Positions 1 through 11,269 of a DNA stretch of 64,000 nucleotides are shown one piece after another; position 1 is the stretch's first letter, and every line of letters starts with the position of its first letter. Location: assembly GCA_965153455.1 (NCBI GenBank), contig OZ234497.1:10292001-10356000 (forward strand), read 5' to 3'. The position numbers were made by a program, and so were the translations under genes. The notes below the pieces were generated by a model. That model was not told the origin of the DNA. It saw only the letters and a list, made by a program, of their open reading frames with translations, and did not search any database. Source of the stretch: Sphagnum compactum (Eukaryota; Bryophyta; Sphagnopsida; Sphagnales).

Positions 1-3000
1 AAATGCATATCACAATCATAATGAAATTTCATAATTCCATTCCAAACATTGAACCTCATTACCAAAAATAACACGTATAAATATGTTCACATGTTAGAAC
101 TAGGAGTTGAAGAATGGAAAAATACCTCACACTTTTATTAAGGACATGGGTGCCAACTATTGGGTCATAAATTTTCACCAAAGTTGAACTATTTATTTAT
201 CATATTAAATGCAATATCTATAAGTTAATTGTTTTATAATAGCTTGTGAGAAGTTATTATCAAATTATTGGTTGAAAAGATTTTCATTCATATCCCAAAA
301 GTTACTAAGTCCTAGGGGAACAATGATGATGAAAGTTTAACCATGGCTAAACGAGTTTGCCAACTTTGAGATTGATTATTATTTTAATTAATCCTCTTCA
401 TTATTTTATTTATGGGTCTTTCTAACATAAAGTTCCACAAGTAGGTGATGTTGTTGATTACTTTGCATAAACAAAGTGATTATATAGGTTGAAGCGTTAT
501 AATAATTAAAGTTTTCACTAATCTTTTGATTGTGTTTTGCTTTGATCATTGTCACTTGCATGGTTTGTTAATGTTTTTTAAAACTCTCTTTGAATATTCA
601 TTATCTCTATGGTTTTGTTCCATGACATTTTTTAGTTTTGCATGGTCCTTAATTTTTTTGTGTTGTTATCCTTAACAAAACCCATGTAGTTAAAGTTTAT
701 GTAATATGTTTCAATTGTGTTGTTGCTTAATAATGTTTATTCCTATAGATCGAATGTTGTAATCTTTGGTGATTTCTTTCTTTTTAAAAACTGATTATTT
801 ATTTCGACTTAATGTGTGTGGCATAACAAACATATAAAGAAGTTATGCAATCTTTTTATATAATGTTGCATTCCCATCGACATTTGCAATTGCCCAAAAA
901 ATCTCCGCAAGAGGTCCAAATACTACTAGAATCACTTAATGCAATATTTCTTGAACTTAATAAGATTCATATATCCATTTAGACCCCAAATAAGGGAAAC
1001 ACCACTATGTGAATCACAAAAGGCTAATCCTTAAGGATTTTGTTTCAATCTTGAAAACTTAATTTGAACATGTCAAATCGTAAAATTGAAATCATGTACA
1101 TCACATAGAACACAAAGTCATTGCTAGTTTTTTGGGCAACAAGTTGCCAAAGTTTCATATTACATATTATATTAATTGCAATTTTCAACTAACAAATCCT
1201 TGCAGGTGGCATGAGTTATAACACATTTTCATGTTAAGTCTTTTCAAATCTAAATGGCATACAAATTTTTTTCATATCATGTAGATTCTAACTTTCAACC
1301 CAAATGCACTTGAAAGACTGAAAATGCTTGTGTGAGTGTTGGTCCTAGAATATAGGCCTATTGAGGTAGCAATTGTAGGCCAGATTATCATGAAGTTGGG
1401 TTTTGACAACACAAATAAACAAGGTGAAATATATAAAAAGCAAAATATATCCTAGGGGACGTTGTGGTGCAAATGAGTATCAATTATAAACAATTTTTAA
1501 TTCATTGCAAGTTTTATAATAATCTCAAGCATCTAATACATGATTATGTCCAAAATTAGATAATTACCAAAAATCAATATTGCAACTGCTCAAAAAGGCC
1601 CTATCATGGTTCAACAAATACTTTTTTGACTAAGAAACCACAAAAAAATTATCAAAAAGTTGTCTGATAAATGGAAATTTGAACTTCACTTCCCCATGCA
1701 TTAAATTGTTGTTGAAAAATGGATTACATTTTAAATTGAAAACACAAGTACAACATCATAATTGGTGGGGTATACCACAGATAAATTTTTCCCCAATTGC
1801 ACATAAAATAATGAAAAGTTTTGTCATCTTTGCAAATTTGTTGATGTATTATATTAACGACAATCCCAACAATCTAATGGTAAAGAAGGTAACAATGGCA
1901 TAAAACTAATTACATGTAATGGGGAAGTGGTTTAAGGCACAAGTCTTTATAGTGAAAAACAGTTTAAGTAGAACCACCTTTCATCTTTTACATAAATTTG
2001 TGAATTAATAGAATTTTGATTTCGAGCAATGGACTTGTTAGATGAATCATCATTGCTTGAATATTTTATTAACAAAAGGTGGAATTTGTTGAATGAAAGG
2101 GAGTCTTTACAATAAGAATTTTTCGGGAACTAACTATTGTCCTTATATTATAATATTAAATGGAATGGGGTTAAGAGAAGGAATTGAAGGAAGAAAATTG
2201 CTAGATTCATTTGGGCCTCATATCACAAGGCCATTGTTATTAATGTTTGGCAAATGCAATTTTACAAAAATGGAAAAGCAATCTACCCCATATGTGATTT
2301 CACAACCCTTGAAACCTTTGTGCATAGGTCTTATGATTGCTACAATGGAAAGAAAAATGTGGTTATTGGTTACAACTGCCATCTTTAAACTTAAACACCC
2401 ATTATAAATAGATGGTAAAATGAAGAGGCCACATGTAGTGATTTAATAAGAAACTCCCTTGAGCTTGTAGGCCATTCATGCTTATTTGAAGATTTTTGAA
2501 CGGGGTTGTGTTTAATGTTGGCCATTTCCCTAGATTTAAGAGGACTTCTAATTCTAGTTCTTAAATTTTTTGAAGGGACTAATCCCATTTTGGTTTTGGT
2601 TCCTTTTTATTTCAAATATGGGACTTGGTTCTAATTTTGGTTTTTTAATTAGGGGAAGAATTCTAGTTTTGGTCTTTCAATCAAGGGAGTGATTCAAGTA
2701 CTAATTTCTTTTAACTTTTCAAGTTATATTGGTTTTGGTTCTAAGTTAAATAACCTTCGGTTTCAAGTAACCTCTGGTTCCAATTCCAACATCCAAAATA
2801 TCAAAATGGACAATACAACCAAAACAACTTAAACTTTTATTCCAAGGGAAAAAAATCATGTTAAATGTGGTAAGTTAGCTACTCAATTAAATCACAATTA
2901 GTTTAATGTTACGCTAGGTTAACCTAATTAGTCTAGTTTAATGTTGATTACTATGGAACCAATTTCGATGTGAATAGGTTCCAATGATTTTGTTTATGGG

Positions 3001-6000
3001 AATCAAAACCCTTTTAGTGTAGATCATGAATCACTTTGGAGATTCATCATTCCAACATCTTGTTCTTGTTTTTTTTCTACAATTGTTGTGTGTTTATGCA
3101 TGTTGTAATTTTTATGAACATTGTTTTTGGGCTTGGATTCTCATGCATTGCAAGTGAATACATCTTTTTAAATCACCAAAAACAGTATCTAATGTTATGT
3201 TGTGTTATAATTACATTCAATTTTAGAAGTATCAAGTTTTGTAATTTGTGTTTTGCACTTGAACTTTTGCTTAAACATTGAGTGGTGGGATAATGTTATT
3301 CATTTTGGTTTGTGTTCATAGTATTCCTTGGGAATTTGAACTCCAATGAGGCATGTGTACCTAAAATGTGGAAGGAGATGTTTTGCTGATGAAAAAAAGG
3401 AGGAAAAGTTTACAAGAAGCAAGTAAAGAAAAAGGCCCTCCCACTAGCAACAACCTCATCTCCCTCTTTTTGTATTGTTGTCATTAGACACACAACAATT
3501 GGAATAGCAAGAGCTATAAAGGCAAGAGGGAAGTGTCGTTGTTGCGCTTTATGGAGGTTGCTATTGTCATGATGTTGTGCAACATCAATAAAAGTGTAGT
3601 AACAAGAACACCATCAACCAACATTATAATAACACCGGTCGCACATAGGAAGGCAAAGGCGGGTGGGATGGTAAAGTGTTATCACCATTGCCGTTTGTTA
3701 GAGAATTTTTCCAAACCTCCCAAGTTTAAGGATGGTTCAGTGTGTTTGGAAAGCTTGGGAGGTTTGGGATAAAGGTGTGTAAGGGGGGTCCAATTCAAAC
3801 TTCTTTTTTCATTTTTCATTTGTAATTTACCAAACCCATAAATCAAGTTTGGAACCAATCCAAACTTGCCACATGTTTAAAATTTTAAAAATTCAAAAAA
3901 AAGTTTTCTTTTTTTCATTTAAAAAAATCCTAAACCTAATTTTTCAACTTTTTTCAAACTTAGTGAACATAGCACATTGTCATGCTCCTATGCTAAGTCT
4001 CCAAGGCAACAAACATTGCATCAACCTTATGGTTTTCACTAGCAAATAACCCTAACACTTTCGATTGTTTTCAACTTTGAATGGGTGTGTGTCTCGATGA
4101 TGAACAACCTTAATTTTGTTGGTTGTTTGTTAATAAACATGTTAACTTTGCCTTGTTATTTGTTGATGGACAACTACCTCCAAGACATTTTAGACATTTT
4201 AGTTTCAACTTAAGCTTCCTTAAAAATTTGAAGAAGAAACTTGAGCTTCTTCAAAAAGAAAAAAATTCCTTAAAACCTAAAATCGGAAGTAGATTTAAAA
4301 GAAATCTCAATATGGTTTTAATTCTCAAATGAATTTGGAACCAAACCCTAGGTCCAGTTCCAATTACCTGCAATGCCATAATTGAGGGGTGGTTCTAATC
4401 CGGTTCCATAATGGTCCCCCTCTTATCTAGTTCCATCCAATTCTAGAAATGGGACCTGATTCTGGGCTCAAATCTAAAACTAGATTGGAACCGAGCTCCA
4501 CCTGCTTAATTGGCCAACGTTGGTTGTACCATCATTGATGATTTATTGTCCTAAGATAGGCTGAGTTGGAAAAAAAACAATTCATAAAGTGCCTAAGCCT
4601 TAGAAGGAATATTTGGAAGGCTTCATAGACTTGGGTGCCCTCACTTTACCATCTATATTAAGATGGCCATGGAATTAGATGGAATTATGAATTGCCTAGG
4701 CTAATTAGTGTGCTGCATTAATTCTCAAGCCCTAGCATGGTGTTTTGGGGGGTGGGTTAACCCCCTCCAACCCATATTGTTTGTTTTTCTCTTCTCTACA
4801 ATGGATTTTGTCCATTTGTTTCCAAAAAAAATAAAAAATCCATTCAATTGATTGGTGTTTGTTGGCTTAGCCCTTTAAGGAGTGAGAGAGAGGCCATGAA
4901 ACAATTGTAGTTTTCAATTGGTCACACATTATGAGGAATGTTCACCAAGGTGGTCTCACTGTAAACGTGAATTTTCAAAATTCTTTTTTGGAGAACTTCA
5001 TGGAACATTTCCTATTTGAACTGTTACGAGTGTGGCATGTGCTGTTGGCAAAAGTGTGAACCCATTACAAACTAGGAAACTCAACATGTGAACATTGTTT
5101 TGCAATGTATGTATTGATTTTTTGAACAGCCAAATATGGAAGGAAATCATACTTGAATTGAATGGTAAGTCTTCAAGTGTTACCACGTTCTCAACTCATT
5201 TTTCCTTGCAAAACCTTGGTTTTTTGGAATTTATTTGAATTTTCAGCAGCAGAAATCACTTAAAAATCAATATCTCCCACATTCTGAATCCCAATCTTAT
5301 CAAATAAATTCCATTAAATCCTGCTCATCAAGATCTTTTCAACAACACCAAATGCACATTCCAATTCCTCCGAAATTTTCAGCTCCGATTTAATTTAATT
5401 TTCAGTGAAGAAATCATTCAATATTCAAGAACTTTTGCACCACAAGTCATGGAACCAAGCCCACGCACCTTCCTCATCGAGAGCTTTCCAAAGACATCAA
5501 GAACACAATCTGAAGCATCCGAATTCAGTGGATCTCATAACTTCAGAACAAAACAAACTACCTTCCTTCATAGATAGATTGGTTTCAACTTCACATAAGG
5601 GGCAAAGCCATTACACCATGAATGAGGTCCTTTGTGTTTTTCCTCCCCTTTTGAGTCTGGACTTTGCCAGGTCTGATAATATAGGTAAAAGAAAGAATGC
5701 AAACTAAGGATACTGTTACATTTGGTACAAAGGGCAGCTTCAACACAAGTCTGGGAAATAATTTTAAATATTTGAAGCTTCCATGTTGAAAAAATAAAAC
5801 GTTCCAGAATATTGTAAAACTTGTCTATTTCCCTTCACAAAACTTTGTTCTTTTAAAAAGACCATTTCTGAAAATTTCAACATTTCTTCAAATCATTTAC
5901 CTAATTAGTGTCCTAGCTGCCAAGCAGCATTGATTTTGGCAAACTTTTGCCACTTGACAACCAATTTTTTAAAAAAAATCCAGTGCTACTCATACAAACA

Positions 6001-6072
6001 GTGTTCTATGAAAAAATGTGGCAAAGTTGCCAGATTCTGAGGATTTTAAAAATACTTTTTAATCCCTTAAAT
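1..6072. other. AT-rich intergenic stretch, no gene recognised
   Basis: I see no convincing gene in these 6 kb. All open frames are short, lack recognisable motifs and have the composition of random AT-rich sequence. Two places (about 2560-2790 and 4340-4500) repeat words such as GGTTCC and TTGGTTTTGG in an irregular way, like decayed simple repeats. A stem-loop at 3711-3767 is listed separately. CpG is rare throughout. Confidence 0.6.
3711..3767. repeat. Perfect 14-bp inverted repeat (stem-loop)
   Basis: CCAAACCTCCCAAG at 3711-3724 is the exact reverse complement of 3754-3767. The loop is 29 nt, and the stem extends by three more pairs past a single-base bulge. It is much more GC-rich than its surroundings. 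It could be a remnant of a foldback element or the core of a small hairpin RNA. No longer terminal repeats or target duplications were seen. Confidence 0.55.
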
Positions 6073-6428
6073 CGCCATATTTGGACCCTAGATTCCAGTA
6101 TCTCACAAAAATATTAGCAGGATTCTTAAATTCTATACTTTCCTCTCTGACCTATAGCCAAAATTTGGCTCATTCCTCTGGTGGATGATTGCCCAGTGTG
6201 GTTACATCACAAAATTCCCCCCACCAAAACAAAAGGAAAAAAATAAATCTTGCTGGAAAAAATAAATCCTGACATTGCCATATTTAGACAATAGATTCCA
6301 GAAGAAGGGTCGCAAAAATATAGCAAGATTCTTTATTTAAAAAAACTACTTTCCTCTCTGATCTGTAGCCAAATTTGACTCATTCCTGGTTGTGGATGAT
6401 AGCCAGTCCCACCTAGCTTACAAAATTG
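6073..6428. repeat. Tandem duplication, about 204-bp period
   Basis: Two direct, imperfect copies lie at about 6073-6216 and 6277-6428. They share in order CCATATTT, GATTCCAG, GATTCTT, CTTTCCTCTCTGA, TAGCCAAA, TTTG, CTCATTCCT, TGGATGAT, CCAGT and ACAAAATT. Both are diverged by substitutions and small indels. They lie immediately upstream of a GC-rich island. No coding potential was recognised. Confidence 0.65.
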
Positions 6429-6569
6429 GAAAAAATAAAATAAAAAAATAGACTGTAGTTTTAAAATATTATTATAAATTTTAAATAAATGTTATGTAAT
6501 TAATTAATTATTAAAAAATAATAATCAAATTTTGTATAAAAAAACCAAAATTGCTGCCAAGGGATGACA

Positions 6570-6975
6570 GTAATAATTAAAAGTGGGGATGCCAGACAGC
6601 CAGCAGTTTAGTCAGTAGCAGGGGAGTTTCTTTCTTTCTTACTAGGCTACAGATGAAAATGATGGCGAATCTGGGGCCCATACCCCCAGATACGCCATCG
6701 CCAATCGTCAGTTCATCCAGATAAGGTTTTGGAAGTGGCGTAGGTACCAGCGGAGCCCACTTGGAGTAGAAAAGACTCCCCGAGTGGGATAAACGAGAAA
6801 GGTCCACGTGATGCGAAACGACACGACGACGCGATCCAGATCTCCATACGAATTACTACTGTTCACCCCATGTGACCGACTCTAGCCTAGCTGACTCTTC
6901 TTTGCTACTACCCGAGACAGACAGCCAGACACACAGCGGCGGGTGTACCGGACCGGTATGCCCCTTCCCCCTTCA
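6570..6975. promoter_or_regulatory. Isolated GC/CpG-rich island with G-box
   Basis: About 400 bases are far richer in G+C and CpG (CGACACGACGACGCG, GGCGGGTG, CGGACCGG) than the surrounding AT-rich, CpG-poor DNA. A CACGTG G-box core lies near 6795. An open frame on the minus strand (6577-6807, 76 residues) shows no family I recognise. The simplest reading is an unmethylated promoter or first-exon region, or a fragment of a GC-rich mobile element. I found no linked coding exons, so the function is unassigned. Confidence 0.35.
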
Positions 6976-7008
6976 CTGTCTTTTTAACCATTTTTTGTTT
7001 GTTTGTAA

Positions 7009-7600
7009 CCAAAGTGGCGATCATCCATACAAAGATGTATAGCAAGAGTGGCAATGCATGATTATCCATAGGAAGAATATAAATGGATGATTTTTTTGGA
7101 GTCTATTGTATGGTCCTCCCTTCACATTTCCAAAGACGATTCCAAACACAAACTATTTCATTTTCAAGCTTTAACTCCCTCATTTTTAAAAATTGAAAAA
7201 CAAAATTCTCTTTTCTTATTAACTTTCCTAATAACTATCTCCATTTTATAACTACCACACTCCTTTTTTTCCCTTACCCACAAACATGGAAATGAAAAAA
7301 CAAATTAACATGTGTCTTTACATGTCCATGAAATGTAAATGAATTCAATTTTAATTTTGATATTAATATTTGATGAATTATTGGATTCTGTAAGAGAAAT
7401 CTATATAGTTGATCATCACTTGTAGTGTGCAGCAGCACGGAGCCCAAATAATAATAAAAAGTGGCGATCAACCCTTAAGGAGATTAGCCAAATCTGTATA
7501 GAAACCAGATATGAAGTACAAGTCTTTAATCATCCTTCTATTTCTTTTGGTTACACATTCCAAAACCAAATTAAAAATAAATAAATTTGGCTACTATTAT
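7009..7600 (+). repeat. Dispersed repeat family, copy 1 (two segments)
   Basis: Segments at about 7009-7090 and 7440-7600 share ordered words with 28095-28370 (plus strand) and about 46160-46450 (minus strand). The shared words are AAGTGGCGATC, CCATAGGAAGA, AGCCAAAT, ATAGAAACCA or ATAAACCA, ACATG, and GGTTACAC followed by CCAAAACC. No coding capacity is seen. It probably represents a non-autonomous element whose ends I cannot define from three diverged copies. Confidence 0.45.
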
Positions 7601-7781
7601 TTACTATTTTTTTTCTCACTTCACTTCTCATGATTGAGAACTTCCAAAATCACTTCATTTTCGAATTTTTAATTTCGCTTTTCAAACAAAATTTCGCCCA
7701 TAAACAAAAAGGCTTTAGTGCATACCTCTGCTGCTGCTGCCACCAGATAAGGGGCTACTTGGACCATGTCCATGCTTGCTT

Positions 7782-8088
7782 TGTTGGCCTTGCCTACCAA
7801 GACAAGGATATTGTATTTTGATTCATTGTAAAGTATAGTAGCTTTAGGGATTTTGGCCCCTATGCAATAAGTCTATTTTTATATGAGGATTTTTGAGAGA
7901 TGATATTTTTGCTTATGTTGAAACTTGAGTTTAATTATAGAGTTATAATATCTTGAAGGATATTGGTATCTTTTAGAGGATTTTTTGAAGATTATACTTT
8001 TGCATGGTGGAATATTTGAGTTTCCATAATTCCCCTTTTGCCTTAAGATACTTTTTAATGTAAATGGCAAGGCCACAGTGTGACACAC
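7782..8088 (+). repeat. 307-bp dispersed repeat, copy A (possible LTR fragment)
   Basis: This segment runs from TGTTGGCCTTGCCTACC to GTGTGACACAC. It recurs on the opposite strand at 25846-26158 with clear but imperfect identity along its full length. The shared start TGTTGG resembles the 5' end of many LTRs, but no internal retroelement sequence follows either copy, so it could equally be another kind of dispersed element. Copy B carries the hAT insertion at its end; copy A does not. Confidence 0.7.
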
Positions 8089-8605
8089 CCCTTGTTTTGT
8101 TGGGCCCTGTCCCCACAGGGACATGGACTATCGCATTGCATCCAAGTTTTGTAAGTTTTATCTTATTAGAACCGATTTCATATAGGTGAACAGGTTGATA
8201 GAAGTGTTTAGATTGTTTAAATCAAAACGGATATTTTGGTGTTCAGAATGTGAACAGAGTTGTGGAGCTCGACAACAAGATTTAGGATTAGAGAGAAGAA
8301 GTTATGGCAGATATAGTTGTTGTTGTAGGGATGCCACTCTCTCTTTCAAACTACTAGTTGTTGTTGTAGGGATTCCATTCTCTTTTTCAAATTACTATTG
8401 TGAGCCACAGGGAATTTGAATCCAGAATCTTTTAATACCAGCAAGAAAAAAAAAAGCCGGGAAATAGAAGAAGAAAACAAAGTCCTCTCTGATTTGTTTC
8501 CTAGAGTGGAGGGTGATGGAAAAGCCCATGTACTCCAAAATTTTGGAGAAACTTCTTCTATAATTTCTTATTTTAACAATACAGAGATGATTATTCAAAT
8601 TGCTC

Positions 8606-9790
8606 AAGGAAGAGGAAGACGATGACGATTTCAGTGAAGATTAGGAACTAATGATGCTGCTAGCTATATATGAATCCATTGCTAGTGATGTGGATTTTGC
8701 TGAAGTTACAACATCAATTAGTAGAAACAAGTTATTGGTTGAATAAGATGAAATTAAAAACAAATTGCTTGCAAAACGAAATTCAGTCAGCGAGGAAAAG
8801 AGGGAACGACTAAAGCACCTTTACAACCGAGTTCAAGAGAACGATGGACACACTATTACAACAGAAGATATTGTTGAATTTTATGACTACCCACTCTAAT
8901 AAGTTTCAGGTGAATTGTTTTTCCTTTTCTTATCCCTCTCCTTGAGCAAAACCCTGTAATGCCATCCCCTAACTACCATGATTCCTCTCTACCTGATGCA
9001 AAACTACCTTCCTCAATCCCTAAACCCTAAACCTCACAACATTCCTGACCTAAACCTTAATGCCCTTGCAGCAAGTCCTAATCCAAACAATCATTCATTT
9101 GCAAGTCAACCAACTGAAAATTCATCCTCTTCCAATAGAAAGTTGGCTAAACCTACACTTGTGAAGATGAATGCAGGATCTCATCCTTGATTTGTATGAC
9201 ATTTTTTTTTGGGAATGGCAGCAAATAACGATTAATGGGTTTCTGAAGGGGTCATCACTGGTGGTTCATGCACCTACAAGTTGTGGGAAACTCTAGTTGC
9301 AAAGCCTACAACTACTGCAACCCTAGCCAAGGGCAAACGGCTATTTTACACAGCTCCTCTCAAAGCCTTGTCAAACCAAAAACTTTGAGATTTATGATGC
9401 GTGTAAGAGTTTCCTCTAATGGAGATTATGTAGAATTCATTCATGAAAAAAACACTTATTGACTCTTGATGTGGGTAAATTGGGAAACCAAGTTTTTGGG
9501 TTTGGATAAAGGGGTTGAAGTATTGTAGCTTCATCAAAAAGAAATTTTCACCTGAGAGCTGTGTGGGGTGCCATGCCCTTCATGAGTTTGAAATCACCTA
9601 ACTCTGTGGAGTGTGTGTTTAAAGCTTTAGAATTTGTCTAGTGATAAGGTCATTAGCTTTTTCGTTCCTATTTTTTTTGGTCATAATAGGGATTGGACAT
9701 TTGTGGTATGCAGGTTGTTGTTTGGAGAGGAAAATGTAAGCCTTTTTACAGGTGATGCGGCAGTCAATAGGGAGGCACCTAGAATATATG
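8606..9790 (+). pseudogene. ISE2-like DExH-box RNA helicase gene fragment, disrupted
   Basis: Three exon-like blocks read as the N-terminal part of a plastid ISE2/DExH15-type (SKI2-like) helicase. Block 1 (about 8606-8911) is an acidic run followed by a charged helix ending in EDIVEFYDYPL and NKFQ, the Q-motif region. Block 2 (about 9222-9401) reads QITINGFLKGSSLVVHAPTS then CGK (Walker A), followed by FYTAPLKALSNQK (motif Ia). Block 3 (about 9714-9790) reads [20 protein letters not shown] (motif Ib region). The blocks are separated by GT...AG introns of about 310 nt, so this came from genomic DNA and not from a processed mRNA. It is broken by in-frame TAG, TAA and TGA codons in blocks 1 and 2, a 1-base loss just after the Walker A lysine and one near 8902. 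Similarity stops where gypsy sequence begins. No downstream DExH box or C-terminal domains are present. Confidence 0.75.
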
Positions 9791-10350
9791 TTTTAATTCC
9801 TAGGATTAATGTTTTAATGAAAACATTAATGTCAACATTAGGAGAGGCTCCTGACTCCCCTGGTACTCAGTTTCCCGAAGATAGGCAACAAACCCCATCC
9901 TTGACATTAGGAGTTGCTAGGCCAAGTTCACCTGTTGAAAGACCTTTGGAAGAGCCTGGGACTGTAGGTGAACCAAGTGTGGTGGTATCACAACTACGTA
10001 GACAACGGGAGGAATCTGGACCTCAACCCGACTCAGAACTTGCAAGGCAACGCCAAAGGACAATCTCACCACAACAACATTTACTCATCTGGCTTAGGAA
10101 GAGGGATGCGACTCTAGATTATGCCAGAACCAATAACCTACATGTCATGTGCAGTGGAGGCGTCATTGATACTCGTGATGGCCATGATATTGTAAATGTT
10201 GTCTTTCAATCCAGGCATTTAAATAGGATAATGGCAGGATTGGAAATGTCTGGTCCTTTTAGAGATTTACACCGAGAAGATAGGGAGGCTTTTGTCATGA
10301 GTGCAATTCGGGCCATTGGGAATTTCCTTATTCATGAGGAAAGGTTATAA
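9634..10350 (+). CDS. Chimeric open frame: helicase tail plus gypsy leader ORF
   Basis: An uninterrupted 238-codon frame whose first ~50 residues include the helicase motif-Ib region ([20 protein letters not shown]) and whose remainder belongs to the retroelement. From about residue 68 the protein is proline- and glutamine-rich and probably disordered. It ends in a compact block (about residues 150-238) with [20 protein letters not shown] and [21 protein letters not shown] do not recognise that block as a named domain; by position just before gag it is the element's leader or accessory ORF. There is no obvious start codon at the junction, since the frame opens with a non-ATG codon. It is most likely not translated as such, but it is a rare intact fusion frame in this region. 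Confidence 0.45.
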   Translation: MSSDKVISFFVPIFFGHNRDWTFVVCRLLFGEENVSLFTGDAAVNREAPRIYVLIPRINVLMKTLMSTLGEAPDSPGTQFPEDRQQTPSLTLGVARPSSPVERPLEEPGTVGEPSVVVSQLRRQREESGPQPDSELARQRQRTISPQQHLLIWLRKRDATLDYARTNNLHVMCSGGVIDTRDGHDIVNVVFQSRHLNRIMAGLEMSGPFRDLHREDREAFVMSAIRAIGNFLIHEERL

Positions 10351-10414
10351 AAGCTAAGTGATAGTTGGTTGAAGGGATTAATTAGTTTGGTGTGTTTTTA
10401 AAGACAAAATCAAT

Positions 10415-11269
10415 ATGGTTATTCCAGTTTTTAGGGGAAGTAAGGGTGAAGACCCTGAAGTGTTTTTAAGGGAATATAAACGGGCTTGTATTGGTACGGG
10501 GCTTAGAATAGCTACAAAATGGCTTAATTTTTTTCCTGAATTCTCAGAGGGTACGGCATCACATTGGTTTGAACGACAGACGGAAGAATTGAAGGGATCA
10601 TGGGTTGACATAACTAAGGCCCTAGTGAAGGAGTTTTCTGTGAAGAATGTCTACCAAAACTTAATACTTGAACTGAGTCAGCTAAAGCAGGGGGCTTTAG
10701 AGTCAGTAAGAGAGTATAAGGAGAGGACAATGGCATTGCAAAATAAACTCCAAGGGTGTCTTAGGGCACAAGGTCATGAAGGAACTGATCCAATTTTTGC
10801 TGAAGTCAATGCATTGGTATTAGAACATTTCACCATTGGTCTGTTGTCAGAATTACGACAACAAGTGAGATACGAACAAGCAGCGACGTTTGATGAAGCA
10901 GCGGAGGTGGCCGAAAAGAAGGAGGTGAGCATGGAGGAAGTTCCACGACCAACTATGTAATCCATGGTGAAAACAGTTCAATTCTCGATTGAACCAGAGC
11001 TGCGGAAGCATCCGGAAGTGAAATCTCGCATGGAGTCGGCTATGGAACAAATGATCAATCAAATGAACCAGTTGAGCCTCCATCTGTTGCAGCCAAGGAC
11101 TAGTAGGAGCAGAAACGTGGAGAGGGACTTGTCGACAATTCAATGTTACAAGTGTCGAAAGATGGGACATTATTCAAGAGAATGTCCAAACTTGCCAACC
11201 TTGGCTACCAGAGAGAATGCGGGTTCTTCTACTCGGAGGTTTTCTACAAAGGAGAAGGGCAAGGCTTAA
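10415..11269 (+). pseudogene. gag: Gypsy gag with CCHC zinc knuckle
   Basis: This encodes the capsid/nucleocapsid polyprotein that packages element RNA. From the ATG at 10415 it reads VFRGSKGEDPEVFLREYKRA and later ASHWFERQ, typical of the plant retrotransposon Gag domain (PF03732-like, 10430-10870). A CCHC knuckle, CYKCRKMGHYSRECP, lies at about 11143-11187. The frame is interrupted by TAA at 10958-10960, but the same frame continues through the knuckle to a second TAA at 11267-11269 and then into pol. One in-frame nonsense codon with good conservation elsewhere indicates a fairly young death. Confidence 0.85.

Noticed and set aside
2093-2407. 104-codon frame beginning MKGSLYNKNFSGTNYCPY
   Set aside because: No recognised motif, AT-driven composition, no splice context; treated as chance.
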